From: Butyrivibrio sp.
GTDB lineage: Bacteria; Bacillota; Clostridia; Lachnospirales; Lachnospiraceae
DNA: 64,000 nt
Direction of reading: 5' to 3'
NCBI GenBank assembly: GCA_015056575.1
Contig: SVGA01000014.1
Span: 29,083 to 93,082 of the forward strand
Shown here: in pieces, positions 1-9,795 of the stretch
Layout: each line of letters opens with the position of its first letter
Numbering within the stretch: the stretch's first letter is position 1
Program-made: the position numbers and the translations under genes
Notes under the pieces: model-generated
What the model was told of the DNA's origin: nothing
The model's input: the letters and a program-made list of their open reading frames with translations, nothing else
Database searches by the model: none

Positions 1-2184
1 GGAGATTATGTTACCGCTGTTTACTATCTCTCGGACCTGCTTAAGTGGGCGCAGAGCGGATTTAAGTATGAGACCAGGAATTTCACCGATGAAGAAAGCA
101 AGGATTTCCTAAATTCTTTTTCCACCTATACTCATCTTAAGGACAACAGATATGCAGGTGGGATGAATTCCTACCTAAATTCACAGATTGAAGGCAACAG
201 CGTATATTTTGCCATCTCAGGAAATTCTGTACCTGCCGGAGGAGAACACACGGTTCTTTTGTCCAGATATCAGACTGTGGACGGCAAGAATATTGAGGAA
301 CTTGTTTCATCCTGGGAAGAGTATAACCTTATCTGCAGCTATGTTGAGGAATCGGCAAAAGACCTGCTCAATAATTATGAGGAATACGCCAAGGCCCTTA
401 AGTATTACGACTATCTTAATACGAACCTGCGGTATTACATAACCAGATCGATAAATGGCAAGACAGAGGTTTTTACCAATGTTACCGAACTTATGGGAGA
501 GACTACGGGTATAGATATCTCCGAACTTTTTAAGAGCTACGGAAGGTATGTTTACTATTGTCCCTATGAGCTTAGTTATGAGACCAATACTCAGCTCAAT
601 GAGAATGTTGTAAGGAAAATTGTCAAATCCTACAGCTACGCTTATCCCGATCAGGTCAAGATTTATATCGGCGTTGATACCGAAGGGTATGGGGCTGAAG
701 ATGCCTTTACCCAGGGAAGGAGCAACTTTACCAAGTATATGCCCGGAAGGAACGGGCTGATTGTGGCAGGAGTCATTGCTTTTCTTGCTTATCTTGTTCT
801 GATGGTCATATATATAGCGGGAATAAGGCCCGTTACCGATGATAATGAGATAAAGAAAACAGCAGTTCCCGGGGCAGCTGAAGCCGCGGCGGCGCCTGAT
901 GTCAGGATTTACACGGAAGCTATTGTTCTGATCGGGCTTCTTATTATGGCGATTCCCGCAGCGATTTTTGTTTTGATAGGAAGATTGCAGGGCAGCTACG
1001 GCACCATGGTCAGGGCTTCCTATTTTCCCTATGCCTTTGCGGTGGGGGCTTTTGTAGTCAGTATCGGATTCCTTTACATGGTTTACTCACTTATACGCAG
1101 GGTAAGGCAGAAAAAGGCCTGGAGCGAGAGCTTTATAAGAGCACTCTCTGTTGGCTTTAAGAATCTGGTAGTAAATACCACAGATAACGGCAATGTCATC
1201 ATAAGGACCTGGATACCCTTTGTGCTGTTTGTGGCCATGAACCTTCTGCTGTTTAAGGCCGGTATTGCCGGCATAATAGTGGCTGTTTGCATGGACATAC
1301 TGGTGGGGATCTATGTTTACAGGCAGAACCTGGACAGAGACAGGATCATTCATGTAATAGAGAATATCAAGAACGGCGATGTTAAGGCCAAGGTAGATAC
1401 AGAAGGGCTTCACGGCGACAACATTAATCTTGCGGAAGCTGTGAATTCTATCGGAGATGGTATTCATAAGGCTGTTGATACCAGTATGAAGGATGAGAAG
1501 CTCAAGGCCGATCTTATTACAAATGTATCTCACGATATCAAGACACCCCTTACTTCCATCATTAACTATGTGGATCTTATAAAGCGAGAGGAGATCGATA
1601 ACGACAGAGTTAAGGAGTACATTGAGGTGCTTGATGTCAAGTCCCAGAAGCTCAAGCAGCTGACAGAGGACCTGGTTGAGGCCTCCAAGATAAGCTCAGG
1701 AAATATCAGCATTCAGATGAACAAGATCAACTTCGTTGAAATGGTGAACCAGACCATCGGAGAGTTCTATGAGAAGCTTGAAAAGAACAATCTTCAGCCT
1801 ATTTTTAAGCCTGATGAGCCAGTGATGAATGTTATGGCAGATCCAAGGCACCTGTGGAGAGTAATAGAGAACCTTCTCAACAACGTGTGTAAATATGCGC
1901 TCCCGGGAACCAGGGTGTATATGGATATGCATCTGATTCAGAAAGAGGGAAGCGAAGATGAGGTGGTGTTCTCCATCAAGAATATTTCAGCATCTGAGTT
2001 GAATATTGATGCCTCCGAGCTGGCTGAGAGATTTATAAGAGGTGATGAATCAAGAACAACAGAGGGCAGCGGACTTGGACTTTCAATTGCCAAGAACCTC
2101 ACAACTGCCCAGAACGGAACCTTTGATATAGCACTGGACGGAGATCTCTTTAAAGTAATGATAAGGCTCAAGGCTGCAAAGTGA
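1..2184 (+). CDS. Sensor histidine kinase, multi-TM, 5' partial
   Basis: The frame is open from base 1, so the gene starts upstream of the window; 727 codons are visible. An extracytoplasmic segment is followed by a hydrophobic helix around 755-815 and several more between about 910 and 1320. A linker and a HisKA domain follow, with the H-box NVSHDIKTPLT and the phospho-accepting His at 1531-1533. The HATPase domain has an N-box (NLLNN, near 1870) and a G-box GSGLGLS (near 2065). It is an autophosphorylating membrane sensor of the type common in Lachnospiraceae. Its response regulator would be expected upstream, outside the window. The signal is unknown. Family assignment is firm; function is not. 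Confidence 0.9.
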   Translation, partial: GDYVTAVYYLSDLLKWAQSGFKYETRNFTDEESKDFLNSFSTYTHLKDNRYAGGMNSYLNSQIEGNSVYFAISGNSVPAGGEHTVLLSRYQTVDGKNIEELVSSWEEYNLICSYVEESAKDLLNNYEEYAKALKYYDYLNTNLRYYITRSINGKTEVFTNVTELMGETTGIDISELFKSYGRYVYYCPYELSYETNTQLNENVVRKIVKSYSYAYPDQVKIYIGVDTEGYGAEDAFTQGRSNFTKYMPGRNGLIVAGVIAFLAYLVLMVIYIAGIRPVTDDNEIKKTAVPGAAEAAAAPDVRIYTEAIVLIGLLIMAIPAAIFVLIGRLQGSYGTMVRASYFPYAFAVGAFVVSIGFLYMVYSLIRRVRQKKAWSESFIRALSVGFKNLVVNTTDNGNVIIRTWIPFVLFVAMNLLLFKAGIAGIIVAVCMDILVGIYVYRQNLDRDRIIHVIENIKNGDVKAKVDTEGLHGDNINLAEAVNSIGDGIHKAVDTSMKDEKLKADLITNVSHDIKTPLTSIINYVDLIKREEIDNDRVKEYIEVLDVKSQKLKQLTEDLVEASKISSGNISIQMNKINFVEMVNQTIGEFYEKLEKNNLQPIFKPDEPVMNVMADPRHLWRVIENLLNNVCKYALPGTRVYMDMHLIQKEGSEDEVVFSIKNISASELNIDASELAERFIRGDESRTTEGSGLGLSIAKNLTTAQNGTFDIALDGDLFKVMIRLKAAK

Positions 2185-2224
2185 TCACATCAAAGGCATC
2201 TGAATAATGCCATGACAACAAAAG

Positions 2225-2279
2225 AAAACCTCCCGGTAGATTATGGATTGATAAATCCTTACTCCCGGGAGGTTTTTAT
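2225..2279. terminator. Bidirectional intrinsic terminator
   Basis: Perfect 12-bp arms AAAACCTCCCGG (2225-2236) and CCGGGAGGTTTT (2265-2276) are flanked by A and T runs on both sides. It lies between the convergent kinase gene and the PRPP synthetase gene and can serve both. Confidence 0.85.
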
Positions 2280-2293
2280 TTTTATTATGCTGT

Positions 2294-3490
2294 TTATTCG
2301 TAAAGCTCAGGTGCGATAAGTCCGTTGTTGTACTTCTCGACAATCTCGTGGATCTTGTCGGTAGGCATATTAACGGTAGACATTGATGCGTCGTGGTTTA
2401 AGAAATCGATGATGGTTGCCAGGAACTTGCCCATATCGGCGATAAAGAGATACTTCCTTGATTTAACGTCATCGTTCATGTAGGTAAGGTTGGTGGTGAT
2501 GACCGCATCAAAGAACCCTTTTTCGTAGCCCTCATCAAAGCGCTTCATACCGTCGGTGAAAAGACCGAAGGTGGTGCAGATGAAGACTCTTTTGGCTCCC
2601 ATGTTCTTGAGCTGTCCGGCTGTATCTATCATGGAAGAACCGGAGGATATCATATCATCGATAATGATGACGTCACGGCCTGAAATGTCGGAGCCGAGGA
2701 ATTCATGGGCAACAATAGGGTTGGTGCCGTTTACAATGTGGGCGTAATCACGGCGTTTATAGAACATACCGGTATCAGCACCGATAACATTTGCAAAATA
2801 CACGGCTCTGTCAAGGGCACCCTCATCGGGAGAGATGACAGTCAGGTGATCCTTATCAACGGTAAGATCACTTATATGTGACAAAAGAGCCTTCATAAAC
2901 TGGTAGGATGCAAGGAAATTGTCGAATCCTCCAAGGGGCTTGGCATTTGAGATCCTGGGATCGTGGGCATCAAAGGTAATGAAATTGGAGATACCCATAT
3001 CATGGAGCTCCTTGAACATCTGAGCCGCATCCAGAGATTCCATGCCGTTTCTCTTGTGCTGTCTGCCTTCATAGAGGAAGGGCATTATTACATTGATCCT
3101 CTTGGCCTTGCCTGTTATGGCTCCGATTACACGCTTAAGATCCTGATAATGATCATCGGGAGATTTATGGTTAACATAGTTGTACATCTTGTAGGTGATG
3201 CTGTAGTTGCAGACATCGGTAAGGATGTAAACGTCGTTACCCCTGACACTTTCAAGGATAGTAGCCTTGGACTCTCCGCTACTGAAACGGTCAAGGCGAT
3301 AGTCTATAAGGAAAGAATCCTTGACATAACCCTGAAATGCAGGATCTGAATCCGGCATTTTATAGAGATTGTGTCTAAACTGAGCAATATAACGGTCTAC
3401 ACTTTCACCAAGCTCTCTGGCTGACTCCATAACTATAAGATTAAGGGGAGCTACAGGTATAAGTGATTCCAATTGATGAAAATCGGGCAT
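2294..3490 (-). CDS. prs: Ribose-phosphate pyrophosphokinase (PRPP synthetase)
   Basis: Makes PRPP from ribose 5-phosphate and ATP for purine, pyrimidine, NAD, His and Trp synthesis. The PRPP-binding loop IIIDDMISSGSSMIDTA lies at about residues 275-291, a KRRDYAHIVNG catalytic-loop equivalent at 245-255 and a FDAHDP segment at 173-178. At 398 residues it is longer than the usual 310-320 because of extra sequence in the N-terminal half, so it belongs to a divergent clostridial branch. RBS GGAGG lies just upstream of the ATG. It is a single gene, divergent from the DUF512 operon. Whether the unusual branch keeps standard allosteric control cannot be told from sequence. Confidence 0.88.
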   Translation of the reverse strand: MPDFHQLESLIPVAPLNLIVMESARELGESVDRYIAQFRHNLYKMPDSDPAFQGYVKDSFLIDYRLDRFSSGESKATILESVRGNDVYILTDVCNYSITYKMYNYVNHKSPDDHYQDLKRVIGAITGKAKRINVIMPFLYEGRQHKRNGMESLDAAQMFKELHDMGISNFITFDAHDPRISNAKPLGGFDNFLASYQFMKALLSHISDLTVDKDHLTVISPDEGALDRAVYFANVIGADTGMFYKRRDYAHIVNGTNPIVAHEFLGSDISGRDVIIIDDMISSGSSMIDTAGQLKNMGAKRVFICTTFGLFTDGMKRFDEGYEKGFFDAVITTNLTYMNDDVKSRKYLFIADMGKFLATIIDFLNHDASMSTVNMPTDKIHEIVEKYNNGLIAPELYE

Positions 3491-3536
3491 AAAAAGAAAC
3501 CTCCAAGTCCAAAAGAATTGTGGTAATCCACTTATT

Positions 3537-3566
3537 GTTTTATCATCTGTATTACTGACACGTCAA
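3537..3566 (-). promoter_or_regulatory. Candidate promoter of prs
   Basis: Reading the minus strand: TTGACG (3566-3561), an 18-nt spacer, then TAAAAC (3542-3537). It overlaps the opposite-strand promoter of the DUF512 gene, so the two may interfere. Confidence 0.5.
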
Positions 3567-3583
3567 GATTTTTAAGGTATAAT
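3555..3583 (+). promoter_or_regulatory. SigA-type promoter of the DUF512-der-plsY operon
   Basis: CTGACA (3555-3560), a 17-nt spacer and a perfect TATAAT (3578-3583), 38 bases before the DUF512 start codon. Confidence 0.75.
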
Positions 3584-3620
3584 AACAAGAAGATTGCGCA
3601 AGTTTGGATAAGGACAGGAT

Positions 3621-4985
3621 ATGACTAAAAAGAAAGGTCACGTCATCGGAACGGTTATCCCGGGCAGTATTGCCGAGGAGATGGGGATCGAACCCGGTGA
3701 CATTCTTCTTAAAATAAATGACGAAGAAATAGGCGACATTTTTGATTACCAGTTTCTGGTTCAGGACGATCATCTGGATATTCTTGTTAAGAAGGCAGAT
3801 GGAGAAGAGTGGCTTCTTGACATCGACAAGGACTTCGATGAGGAGCTGGGGATTGAATTTGAGAACGGCCTCATGGATGATTACAGATCCTGCTGCAACA
3901 AATGTATCTTCTGTTTCATCGATCAGATGCCAAAGGGCATGAGACCTACGCTGTATTTCAAGGATGACGATTCAAGGCTGTCCTTCCTTCAGGGCAACTA
4001 TGTCACTTTGACCAATATGTCCGATGCGGATATCGACAGGATATTAAAGTACCATCTTTCTCCCATCAATGTCTCTTTTCAGACAACGAATCCTGAACTT
4101 AGATGCAAGATGCTGGGCAACAGGTTTGCCGGAGAGGCTCTCAAAAAAGTAGATAAACTTTGCGCAAAAGGCTCGGGAATCGAGCTTAACGGCCAGATCG
4201 TGCTTTGTAAGGGTGTTAACGATGGAGAGGAACTTGAGAGATCCATTTCGGACCTCACCAGATACATTCCCAATCTTCAGAGTGTATCTGTGGTTCCTGT
4301 GGGACTTTCCAAACACAGAGAAGGCCTTTATCCTCTGGAGCCCTTTGACGGCGAGGACGCTGCCAAAGTTATCGACCAGATAGAGAGATGGCAGAAAAAG
4401 GTCTATAATGAACATGGAATACATTTCATCCATGCCAGTGACGAGTGGTATTTCCTGGCAGGAAGGGACTTCCCCGAGGCTGAGAGATACGACGGATATA
4501 TTCAGCTGGAGAACGGCGTCGGTATGATGCGTCTTTTTATTGAAGAATATGAAGATGCTTTTAGCCGGGCGGTAGCAACAAGGACCAAAGAGATAGCGGC
4601 GGTAAACAGACACATCTCCATGGCCACGGGAAGGCTGGTTTATCCCTGCATCAGAGATATGGCTGCAAAAGCAATGCAGATTTGTCCTGGACTTAAAGTG
4701 GATGTATATGAGATAATAAACGAGTTTTTTGGTGAGAGGATCACCGTTTCGGGCCTTCTTACAGGTCAGGATATCATTGGGCAGCTTAAGGGGAAGGATC
4801 TTGGACAGATGCTTTATCTTCCTGAGAATCTTCTTAGAAGCGGAGATGACGTCCTTTTGGATGATGTGAGAGTCCCGGATATAGAAAGGGAACTGAATGT
4901 GCCCGTAGGAATAGCCAAGTGCGACGGGTACGAGTTTGTGGCGGATCTCTTTGGCCTTGATGCCAGTGAGCTTATGCCGGAATAA
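3621..4985 (+). CDS. DUF512 family radical SAM protein with N-terminal PDZ-like domain
   Basis: 454 residues. Residues 1-60 form a PDZ-like module (PGSIAEEMGIEPGDILLKIN). Next come a Cys cluster CCNKCIFC (Cys91/92, 95, 98) that fits a radical SAM CxxxCxxC 4Fe-4S site, a radical-SAM-like barrel, and the C-terminal DUF512 region. Proteins of this family sit beside der in many Clostridia and cyanobacteria, but the reaction is not established. Start ATG at 3621 with AGGA upstream. It ends 8 bases before der, so co-transcription is near certain. The genomic link suggests a role with ribosome assembly GTPase Der, which is inference only. Confidence 0.88.
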   Translation: MTKKKGHVIGTVIPGSIAEEMGIEPGDILLKINDEEIGDIFDYQFLVQDDHLDILVKKADGEEWLLDIDKDFDEELGIEFENGLMDDYRSCCNKCIFCFIDQMPKGMRPTLYFKDDDSRLSFLQGNYVTLTNMSDADIDRILKYHLSPINVSFQTTNPELRCKMLGNRFAGEALKKVDKLCAKGSGIELNGQIVLCKGVNDGEELERSISDLTRYIPNLQSVSVVPVGLSKHREGLYPLEPFDGEDAAKVIDQIERWQKKVYNEHGIHFIHASDEWYFLAGRDFPEAERYDGYIQLENGVGMMRLFIEEYEDAFSRAVATRTKEIAAVNRHISMATGRLVYPCIRDMAAKAMQICPGLKVDVYEIINEFFGERITVSGLLTGQDIIGQLKGKDLGQMLYLPENLLRSGDDVLLDDVRVPDIERELNVPVGIAKCDGYEFVADLFGLDASELMPE

Positions 4986-4993
4986 GGATAATT

Positions 4994-6322
4994 ATGAGCA
5001 GGAAGAATATTGTAGCAGTGGTCGGAAGACCCAACGTAGGAAAGTCGTCACTATTTAACGCCCTGGCCGGTAGCAGGATCGCTATCGTACAGGATACGCC
5101 GGGTGTCACAAGAGACAGGATCTATCAGGATGTAGAGTGGCTCAATCACAGCTTTACACTGATAGATACCGGAGGAATCGAGCCTGATTCCAATGATGTC
5201 ATCCTTTCACAGATGAGGGAGCAGGCGCAGATTGCTATTGACACAGCTGATGTCATCATCTTCATGGTAGACGTCAAATCCGGGCTTGTGGATGCGGACT
5301 TCCAGGTGGCGGATATGTTAAGGCGCTCCGGTAAGCCCATAGTCCTTTGTGTAAACAAGGTTGACAATTACAACCGGGATCAGATGGACGTCTATGAGTT
5401 CTATAATCTTGGAATCGGCGATCCCTTCCCGATCTCAGCTGCCAATAAGCAGGGAATCGGAGACCTTTTGGAAGAGGTGGTAAGTCACTTTACCAAGCCG
5501 TCTGTAGAGGAAGAGGAAGATGATTCCATTAAGGTTGCCATTATCGGTAAGCCCAATGTAGGTAAGTCCTCCATCATCAATAGGCTTATAGGTGAGAACA
5601 GACTTATTGTTTCGGATGTTGCAGGTACAACCCGTGATGCCATAGATACCGAAGTCAAGCATAACGGCAAGAAATATGTGTTTATTGATACCGCCGGACT
5701 TCGACGGAAGAACAAGGTCAAGGATGCACTGGAACACTACATGATAGTTAGAACTGTCGGGGCAGTTGAAAGAGCGGATGTAGCCATTCTGGTCATCAAT
5801 GCTGAGGACGGCGTAACGGAGCAGGATGCCAAGATCGCAGGCATTGCCCATGAGAGCGGCAAGGCGGTTATCATAGCCGTAAATAAATGGGACCTTATCG
5901 AGAAGGACAACCATTCGGTCAAGGAATTTACCAAGGACATCAGAAATACTCTGGCCTTCATGAACTATGCGGAGATAATGTTCATCTCGGCAGAGACCGG
6001 ACAGCGACTTATCAAGCTCTATGATATGATCGATACCGTCAGCGAGAACCATGCCCTCAGGGTTTCAACGGGCGTTCTTAACGAGATCATGTCCCAGGCC
6101 GTTGTTATGCAGCAGCCACCCAGTGATAAGGGAAAGATATTAAAGCTCTTTTATATCACCCAGGCATCTGTCAAGCCGCCAACCTTTGTAATATTTGTAA
6201 ACGACAAGAACTTAATGCACTTTAGCTACACCAGATATATTGAGAATCAAATAAGGGAGGCCTTTGGTTTCAAGGGTACACCTTTAAGATTTATTATCAG
6301 GGAGAGAAAAGAGGACAAATAG
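4994..6322 (+). CDS. der: Ribosome biogenesis GTPase Der (EngA)
   Basis: 442 residues with two tandem G domains. The first has GRPNVGKSS (about 11-19), DTPGVTRD and NKVD; the second has GKPNVGKSS (about 183-191), DTAG and NKWD. A KH-like C-terminal domain follows. Der acts in maturation of the 50S ribosomal subunit. All GTP-binding motifs are intact and length is normal. It lies between the DUF512 gene and plsY, with gaps of 8 and 1 bases. Confidence 0.97.
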   Translation: MSRKNIVAVVGRPNVGKSSLFNALAGSRIAIVQDTPGVTRDRIYQDVEWLNHSFTLIDTGGIEPDSNDVILSQMREQAQIAIDTADVIIFMVDVKSGLVDADFQVADMLRRSGKPIVLCVNKVDNYNRDQMDVYEFYNLGIGDPFPISAANKQGIGDLLEEVVSHFTKPSVEEEEDDSIKVAIIGKPNVGKSSIINRLIGENRLIVSDVAGTTRDAIDTEVKHNGKKYVFIDTAGLRRKNKVKDALEHYMIVRTVGAVERADVAILVINAEDGVTEQDAKIAGIAHESGKAVIIAVNKWDLIEKDNHSVKEFTKDIRNTLAFMNYAEIMFISAETGQRLIKLYDMIDTVSENHALRVSTGVLNEIMSQAVVMQQPPSDKGKILKLFYITQASVKPPTFVIFVNDKNLMHFSYTRYIENQIREAFGFKGTPLRFIIRERKEDK

Positions 6323-6323
6323 T

Positions 6324-7001
6324 ATGGAAAGAGTTGTATGTTTACTTATCGGTTACGTTTTTGGGCATTTTCAGACAGCAGTTATGTACTGCAAAATGAA
6401 GGGCGTCGACATCAGAAGCGTAGGAAGCGGCAATGCGGGAACCACCAATACTCTTCGTGTTATGGGGCCTAAAGCCGGAGCGATAGTTCTTTTGGGGGAT
6501 ATGCTTAAATGTATGCTGGCCATCTTTGTAAGCTACCTGATCTTTGGCAGGAACAATCCTGACTACATGATCCTGTACATGACCTATACAGCTGCAGGAA
6601 GTGTCCTTGGACATGATTATCCCCTGCACCTTCATTTCAAGGGCGGCAAGGGAATCGCCTGCACCGCCGGCTACACCATTTACCTCAGTATTCAGTACAC
6701 ATGGCTGTTCTTCCTTATGGGACTTGTATCATTCTTCGTTCCCTTTAATCTGTTCCATATCGTATCGGTATGCAGCCTTTTCTATTACACATGTCTTTTC
6801 ATCATGACCATTGTATACGGTCAGATGGGCGGTTTTGGCGTGATCGGAACCCAGATACCTCAGAGCGCACTTATCGAGGTATATGTGATCCTGTTCCTCC
6901 TTACAGCCCTGGCTTACTTCCAGCACAGAGGCAATATCAAGAAGCTTCTTGCCGGCAAGGAGAGAAAGACCTACATCTTCAAGAAAAACAAGGTGGATTG
7001 A
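6324..7001 (+). CDS. plsY: Acyl-phosphate:glycerol-3-phosphate acyltransferase
   Basis: 225-residue polytopic membrane protein that makes lysophosphatidic acid from acyl-phosphate and glycerol 3-phosphate, the first step of phospholipid synthesis. Family motifs are visible: SVGSGNAGTTNTLR (about 32-45) and HFKGGKG (about 108-114). It starts one base after the der stop, so it is translationally coupled. In many Clostridia gpsA follows; here a terminator comes instead. Confidence 0.95.
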   Translation: MERVVCLLIGYVFGHFQTAVMYCKMKGVDIRSVGSGNAGTTNTLRVMGPKAGAIVLLGDMLKCMLAIFVSYLIFGRNNPDYMILYMTYTAAGSVLGHDYPLHLHFKGGKGIACTAGYTIYLSIQYTWLFFLMGLVSFFVPFNLFHIVSVCSLFYYTCLFIMTIVYGQMGGFGVIGTQIPQSALIEVYVILFLLTALAYFQHRGNIKKLLAGKERKTYIFKKNKVD

Positions 7002-7008
7002 TCAAAGC

Positions 7009-7043
7009 AAAAGCGCTAACCTACGTGGTTGGCGCTTTTTTTT
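7009..7043 (+). terminator. Intrinsic terminator after plsY
   Basis: Arms AAAAGCGCTAACC (7009-7021) and GGTTGGCGCTTTT (7027-7039) pair with a single mismatch and are followed by a T run to 7043. This ends the DUF512-der-plsY operon. Confidence 0.85.
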
Positions 7044-7102
7044 ATGCCAAGGATTACTTATAATATATTATTGAGTAATGATGCAAGGAAGGTAAACCGG
7101 CC

Positions 7103-9793
7103 ATGGGAAGATTTTTAGATGATGTAAAAGAACTTGAGGCTCCGTTTTTGGCTAATGAATATGACGGGGAAGGTGAAGCTTCTTTTGCCATTGAGGAGGG
7201 CAGCATTCCCATAATGATCTCAGCGCCTCATGCGGTGAATCATTTCAGAAACGGGAAAGTTAAGTTTGCCGACAGATACACCGGAGGAATTGCGAGATTT
7301 CTTCATAAGCTGACAGGCTGCCATGTGATCTATGCCTGCAAAAGCAACGGATGCGATCCAAACTATGATGAGCCCGGAACTAACGAATATCAGAATGCTC
7401 TGAAGGAGTACCTTGAAAAGCACGATGTGAAACTGCTGATGGATATTCACGGGGCTTCAAAAGAGAGGGAATATGCTGCGGAGATGGGGACAGCTCCCTG
7501 TCAGGATCCAAAACCGGGGATTGTCTACGAGGAGGATCCGTCTCTTCATGAATATAAGTTTGCAGCCAACATAATAAAATGCCTTCTGGAAAGCGGCATC
7601 AGAAACTGCGAAACGGACAAAAAAGAAATCTGTAAAAACAAAATATTTGATGCAGGCGGTCAGAACACCGTTACAAAATTCATTTCGGAAAATACAGATA
7701 CTTCCTGCGTGCAGCTTGAGATAAACGGCACGTACAGGGATCCCGGTAACAGGGCAATGTTTTCAGCGATGATCCGCAGCCTTGTCAATATCGTAATGTT
7801 CCTTGGAACTATAGATTACGATGATAAGAGCGGCAATGACAATTGGGAAAAGAAGCTTTTATCCTGCAAAAGAGCTTTTGCAAAAGGCAGGAGCGGAAGA
7901 GGTAAGAGGAATTACTTTAAGGTATTTCCCGGAACTTCTGATGTTGCTGTTTGTGTTAATAACAAAGAGTCCGGGAACAGATCAAAAGAAAATAAGAACC
8001 TGCAGAAGATGGTCAGAAAGCTTTCTGCCAAAATGGGATGCAGCGCTCTGGTTGTTTCAAAGGCTGCAGATACCGATGCCAAAAAGAAAGCAATGGAAAG
8101 GGACTACTATGCCCTTACCTGCGCAAATGCCGTAAATACAGTAATAGAGCTGGAAAGTGATCCTGCATCAAGGGGAGGAATAAAGATAAGAGCCCATGGG
8201 GAGAACAAAGACTTCCTTGATAAGCTGGTTCTTTTTACTGAAGAATATGTGTATGGCAGAAAAGAAAAGGTTACCGGGGAAGATGTTCTTGAGACTGCAG
8301 AAAAGCTCATAAGTCTTCTTGATACCATGGACCCTATGGCGGATAGTTATGACGTTTACAGGCTTTGGCAGGCCAGCTCCAAGTCCCATATTCCGCAGGA
8401 TAAAATTGAGTTTCCTGTAAATGGAGAGACTTCATTTAAAGTCAATGATCTTGTACATGTATGTTCTCCGGAAGGAGTGCATCAGACAGCCAGGGTTAAT
8501 GCAGTAAATAAGGTCACCTTATCGGAGCTTAACAGCTTCCTTGGTGATCCTGCAAGTGATTCAAATTCGGATTACGTGATCCTCACAAACCGCCTTATTG
8601 AGCTGCTCTTTGGAAGGGAGTGGATCGAGAAGCAGGAAGAGGAGCCGGGGCTTAGGGGAGCACCGGTAATAGTTTATGAAAACCACACTGACCGCTATGA
8701 GATAGGGGTTCCCAAGGCGGATCAGGTTAACAGCATTGCTCTTTCCACAGCTCTTTTTAAGGCTAAGAGGCAGTCGTCTGATAAGTACGAATATCAGCTT
8801 ATAAACAGATACTCCGACTCCAGAATCCATATAGATGTGGAAAACGCAGATTATAAGGACAACGGAAGAGTCAAGAGCAATGACGGCACTCCCAACGCCA
8901 GAAGAGTCATGATGCCCAGATATTACAGGCTGATGATGGGCTATCTTGAAAAGCCCCTGAAGACCTTAAGGGCAGAGGAATACAGGAATATTCTTTTGAA
9001 ACTGGCGGGGATACCCCAAAAGGAAGACGGCTCAGGTGATTCTAAGCCTGATATCACTAAGGAAGATTTTGACAGATGCTACAGTAAGATTCCCGGACAG
9101 GCCTACTATCAGCTGATTTATCCGGGAGAGTCCGCATCCCCCGAGGAAAAGACTCTTTATGAGGAATCCTGTGGCAGGGTTATAAAGTATCTTGAAAGTC
9201 TTGGGGCCTACAGCATGGTGGACATGATAAGAGTCCCCAAAAAGAAACCGGCCAAAAAGAAGCTAAGGGAAAGGCTTCGCGATTTCCGAAACAGGATCTG
9301 GGTGAAGATACTCAAGATCACCATAGGAAGAGCAGAATATATTCTTAAGACCAGCTGGGCCGGAGATACCGATGACAAGAATAGTGTTGCAAGACTTAAC
9401 GGCAACATGATGAGTCTTTTGGGCGTATCTGAGAATGATAAGATTCTGATCCGCTTTGGGGATAACACCATAACCTTAAGAGTCCTTGAAAAGGACGAGC
9501 TTTCCGATTACGAGATCGGAATTCCTTCTTCCGGAAGACGTGCCCTTAAGATGAACAGCATCAACGATATTGTCATAGTCCACAGGGATATGGTCCACAC
9601 CTTCAAACGTCACTCCCAGGAGCAGACAATAGCTATCCTGGGTACTGTTCTGGCTGTGGCGCAGGTACTCACGGCCTTTGAGATATTCACAAATTCCGTC
9701 GCCGGAATAATCTGCGGCGTTGTGATCTGCATCCTGGCCATCATACTGATACTGTATCTGGCCCTGAGTGAAGAGAGAGTAAAGGTGAAATAA
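7103..9793 (+). CDS. Membrane-anchored N-formylglutamate-amidohydrolase-like protein, multidomain
   Basis: 896 residues. The N-terminal ~240 residues resemble N-formylglutamate amidohydrolases: SAPHA (40-44), DRYTGG (57-62), MDIHG (113-117) and an acidic QLEINGTYRD segment near 207-216, candidate metal and carboxylate-binding residues. The long middle (250-740) is unrecognised. Residues about 762-833 (RLNGNMMSLLGVSENDKILI onward) look like a small double-psi beta-barrel such as the Cdc48 N-domain. Two hydrophobic helices (about 840-890) end the protein with a short basic tail. No signal peptide is seen, so the enzyme part is probably cytoplasmic. First gene of a unit with an ATP-grasp ligase (2-base gap) and a Mur ligase. 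Likely hydrolyses or trims an amide or peptide made by them; this is inference. Confidence 0.7.
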   Translation: MGRFLDDVKELEAPFLANEYDGEGEASFAIEEGSIPIMISAPHAVNHFRNGKVKFADRYTGGIARFLHKLTGCHVIYACKSNGCDPNYDEPGTNEYQNALKEYLEKHDVKLLMDIHGASKEREYAAEMGTAPCQDPKPGIVYEEDPSLHEYKFAANIIKCLLESGIRNCETDKKEICKNKIFDAGGQNTVTKFISENTDTSCVQLEINGTYRDPGNRAMFSAMIRSLVNIVMFLGTIDYDDKSGNDNWEKKLLSCKRAFAKGRSGRGKRNYFKVFPGTSDVAVCVNNKESGNRSKENKNLQKMVRKLSAKMGCSALVVSKAADTDAKKKAMERDYYALTCANAVNTVIELESDPASRGGIKIRAHGENKDFLDKLVLFTEEYVYGRKEKVTGEDVLETAEKLISLLDTMDPMADSYDVYRLWQASSKSHIPQDKIEFPVNGETSFKVNDLVHVCSPEGVHQTARVNAVNKVTLSELNSFLGDPASDSNSDYVILTNRLIELLFGREWIEKQEEEPGLRGAPVIVYENHTDRYEIGVPKADQVNSIALSTALFKAKRQSSDKYEYQLINRYSDSRIHIDVENADYKDNGRVKSNDGTPNARRVMMPRYYRLMMGYLEKPLKTLRAEEYRNILLKLAGIPQKEDGSGDSKPDITKEDFDRCYSKIPGQAYYQLIYPGESASPEEKTLYEESCGRVIKYLESLGAYSMVDMIRVPKKKPAKKKLRERLRDFRNRIWVKILKITIGRAEYILKTSWAGDTDDKNSVARLNGNMMSLLGVSENDKILIRFGDNTITLRVLEKDELSDYEIGIPSSGRRALKMNSINDIVIVHRDMVHTFKRHSQEQTIAILGTVLAVAQVLTAFEIFTNSVAGIICGVVICILAIILILYLALSEERVKVK

Positions 9794-9795
9794 CA

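Noticed and set aside
5435..6052. 205-codon minus-strand ORF inside der
   Set aside because: Shadow of der, which has every GTPase motif on the plus strand.
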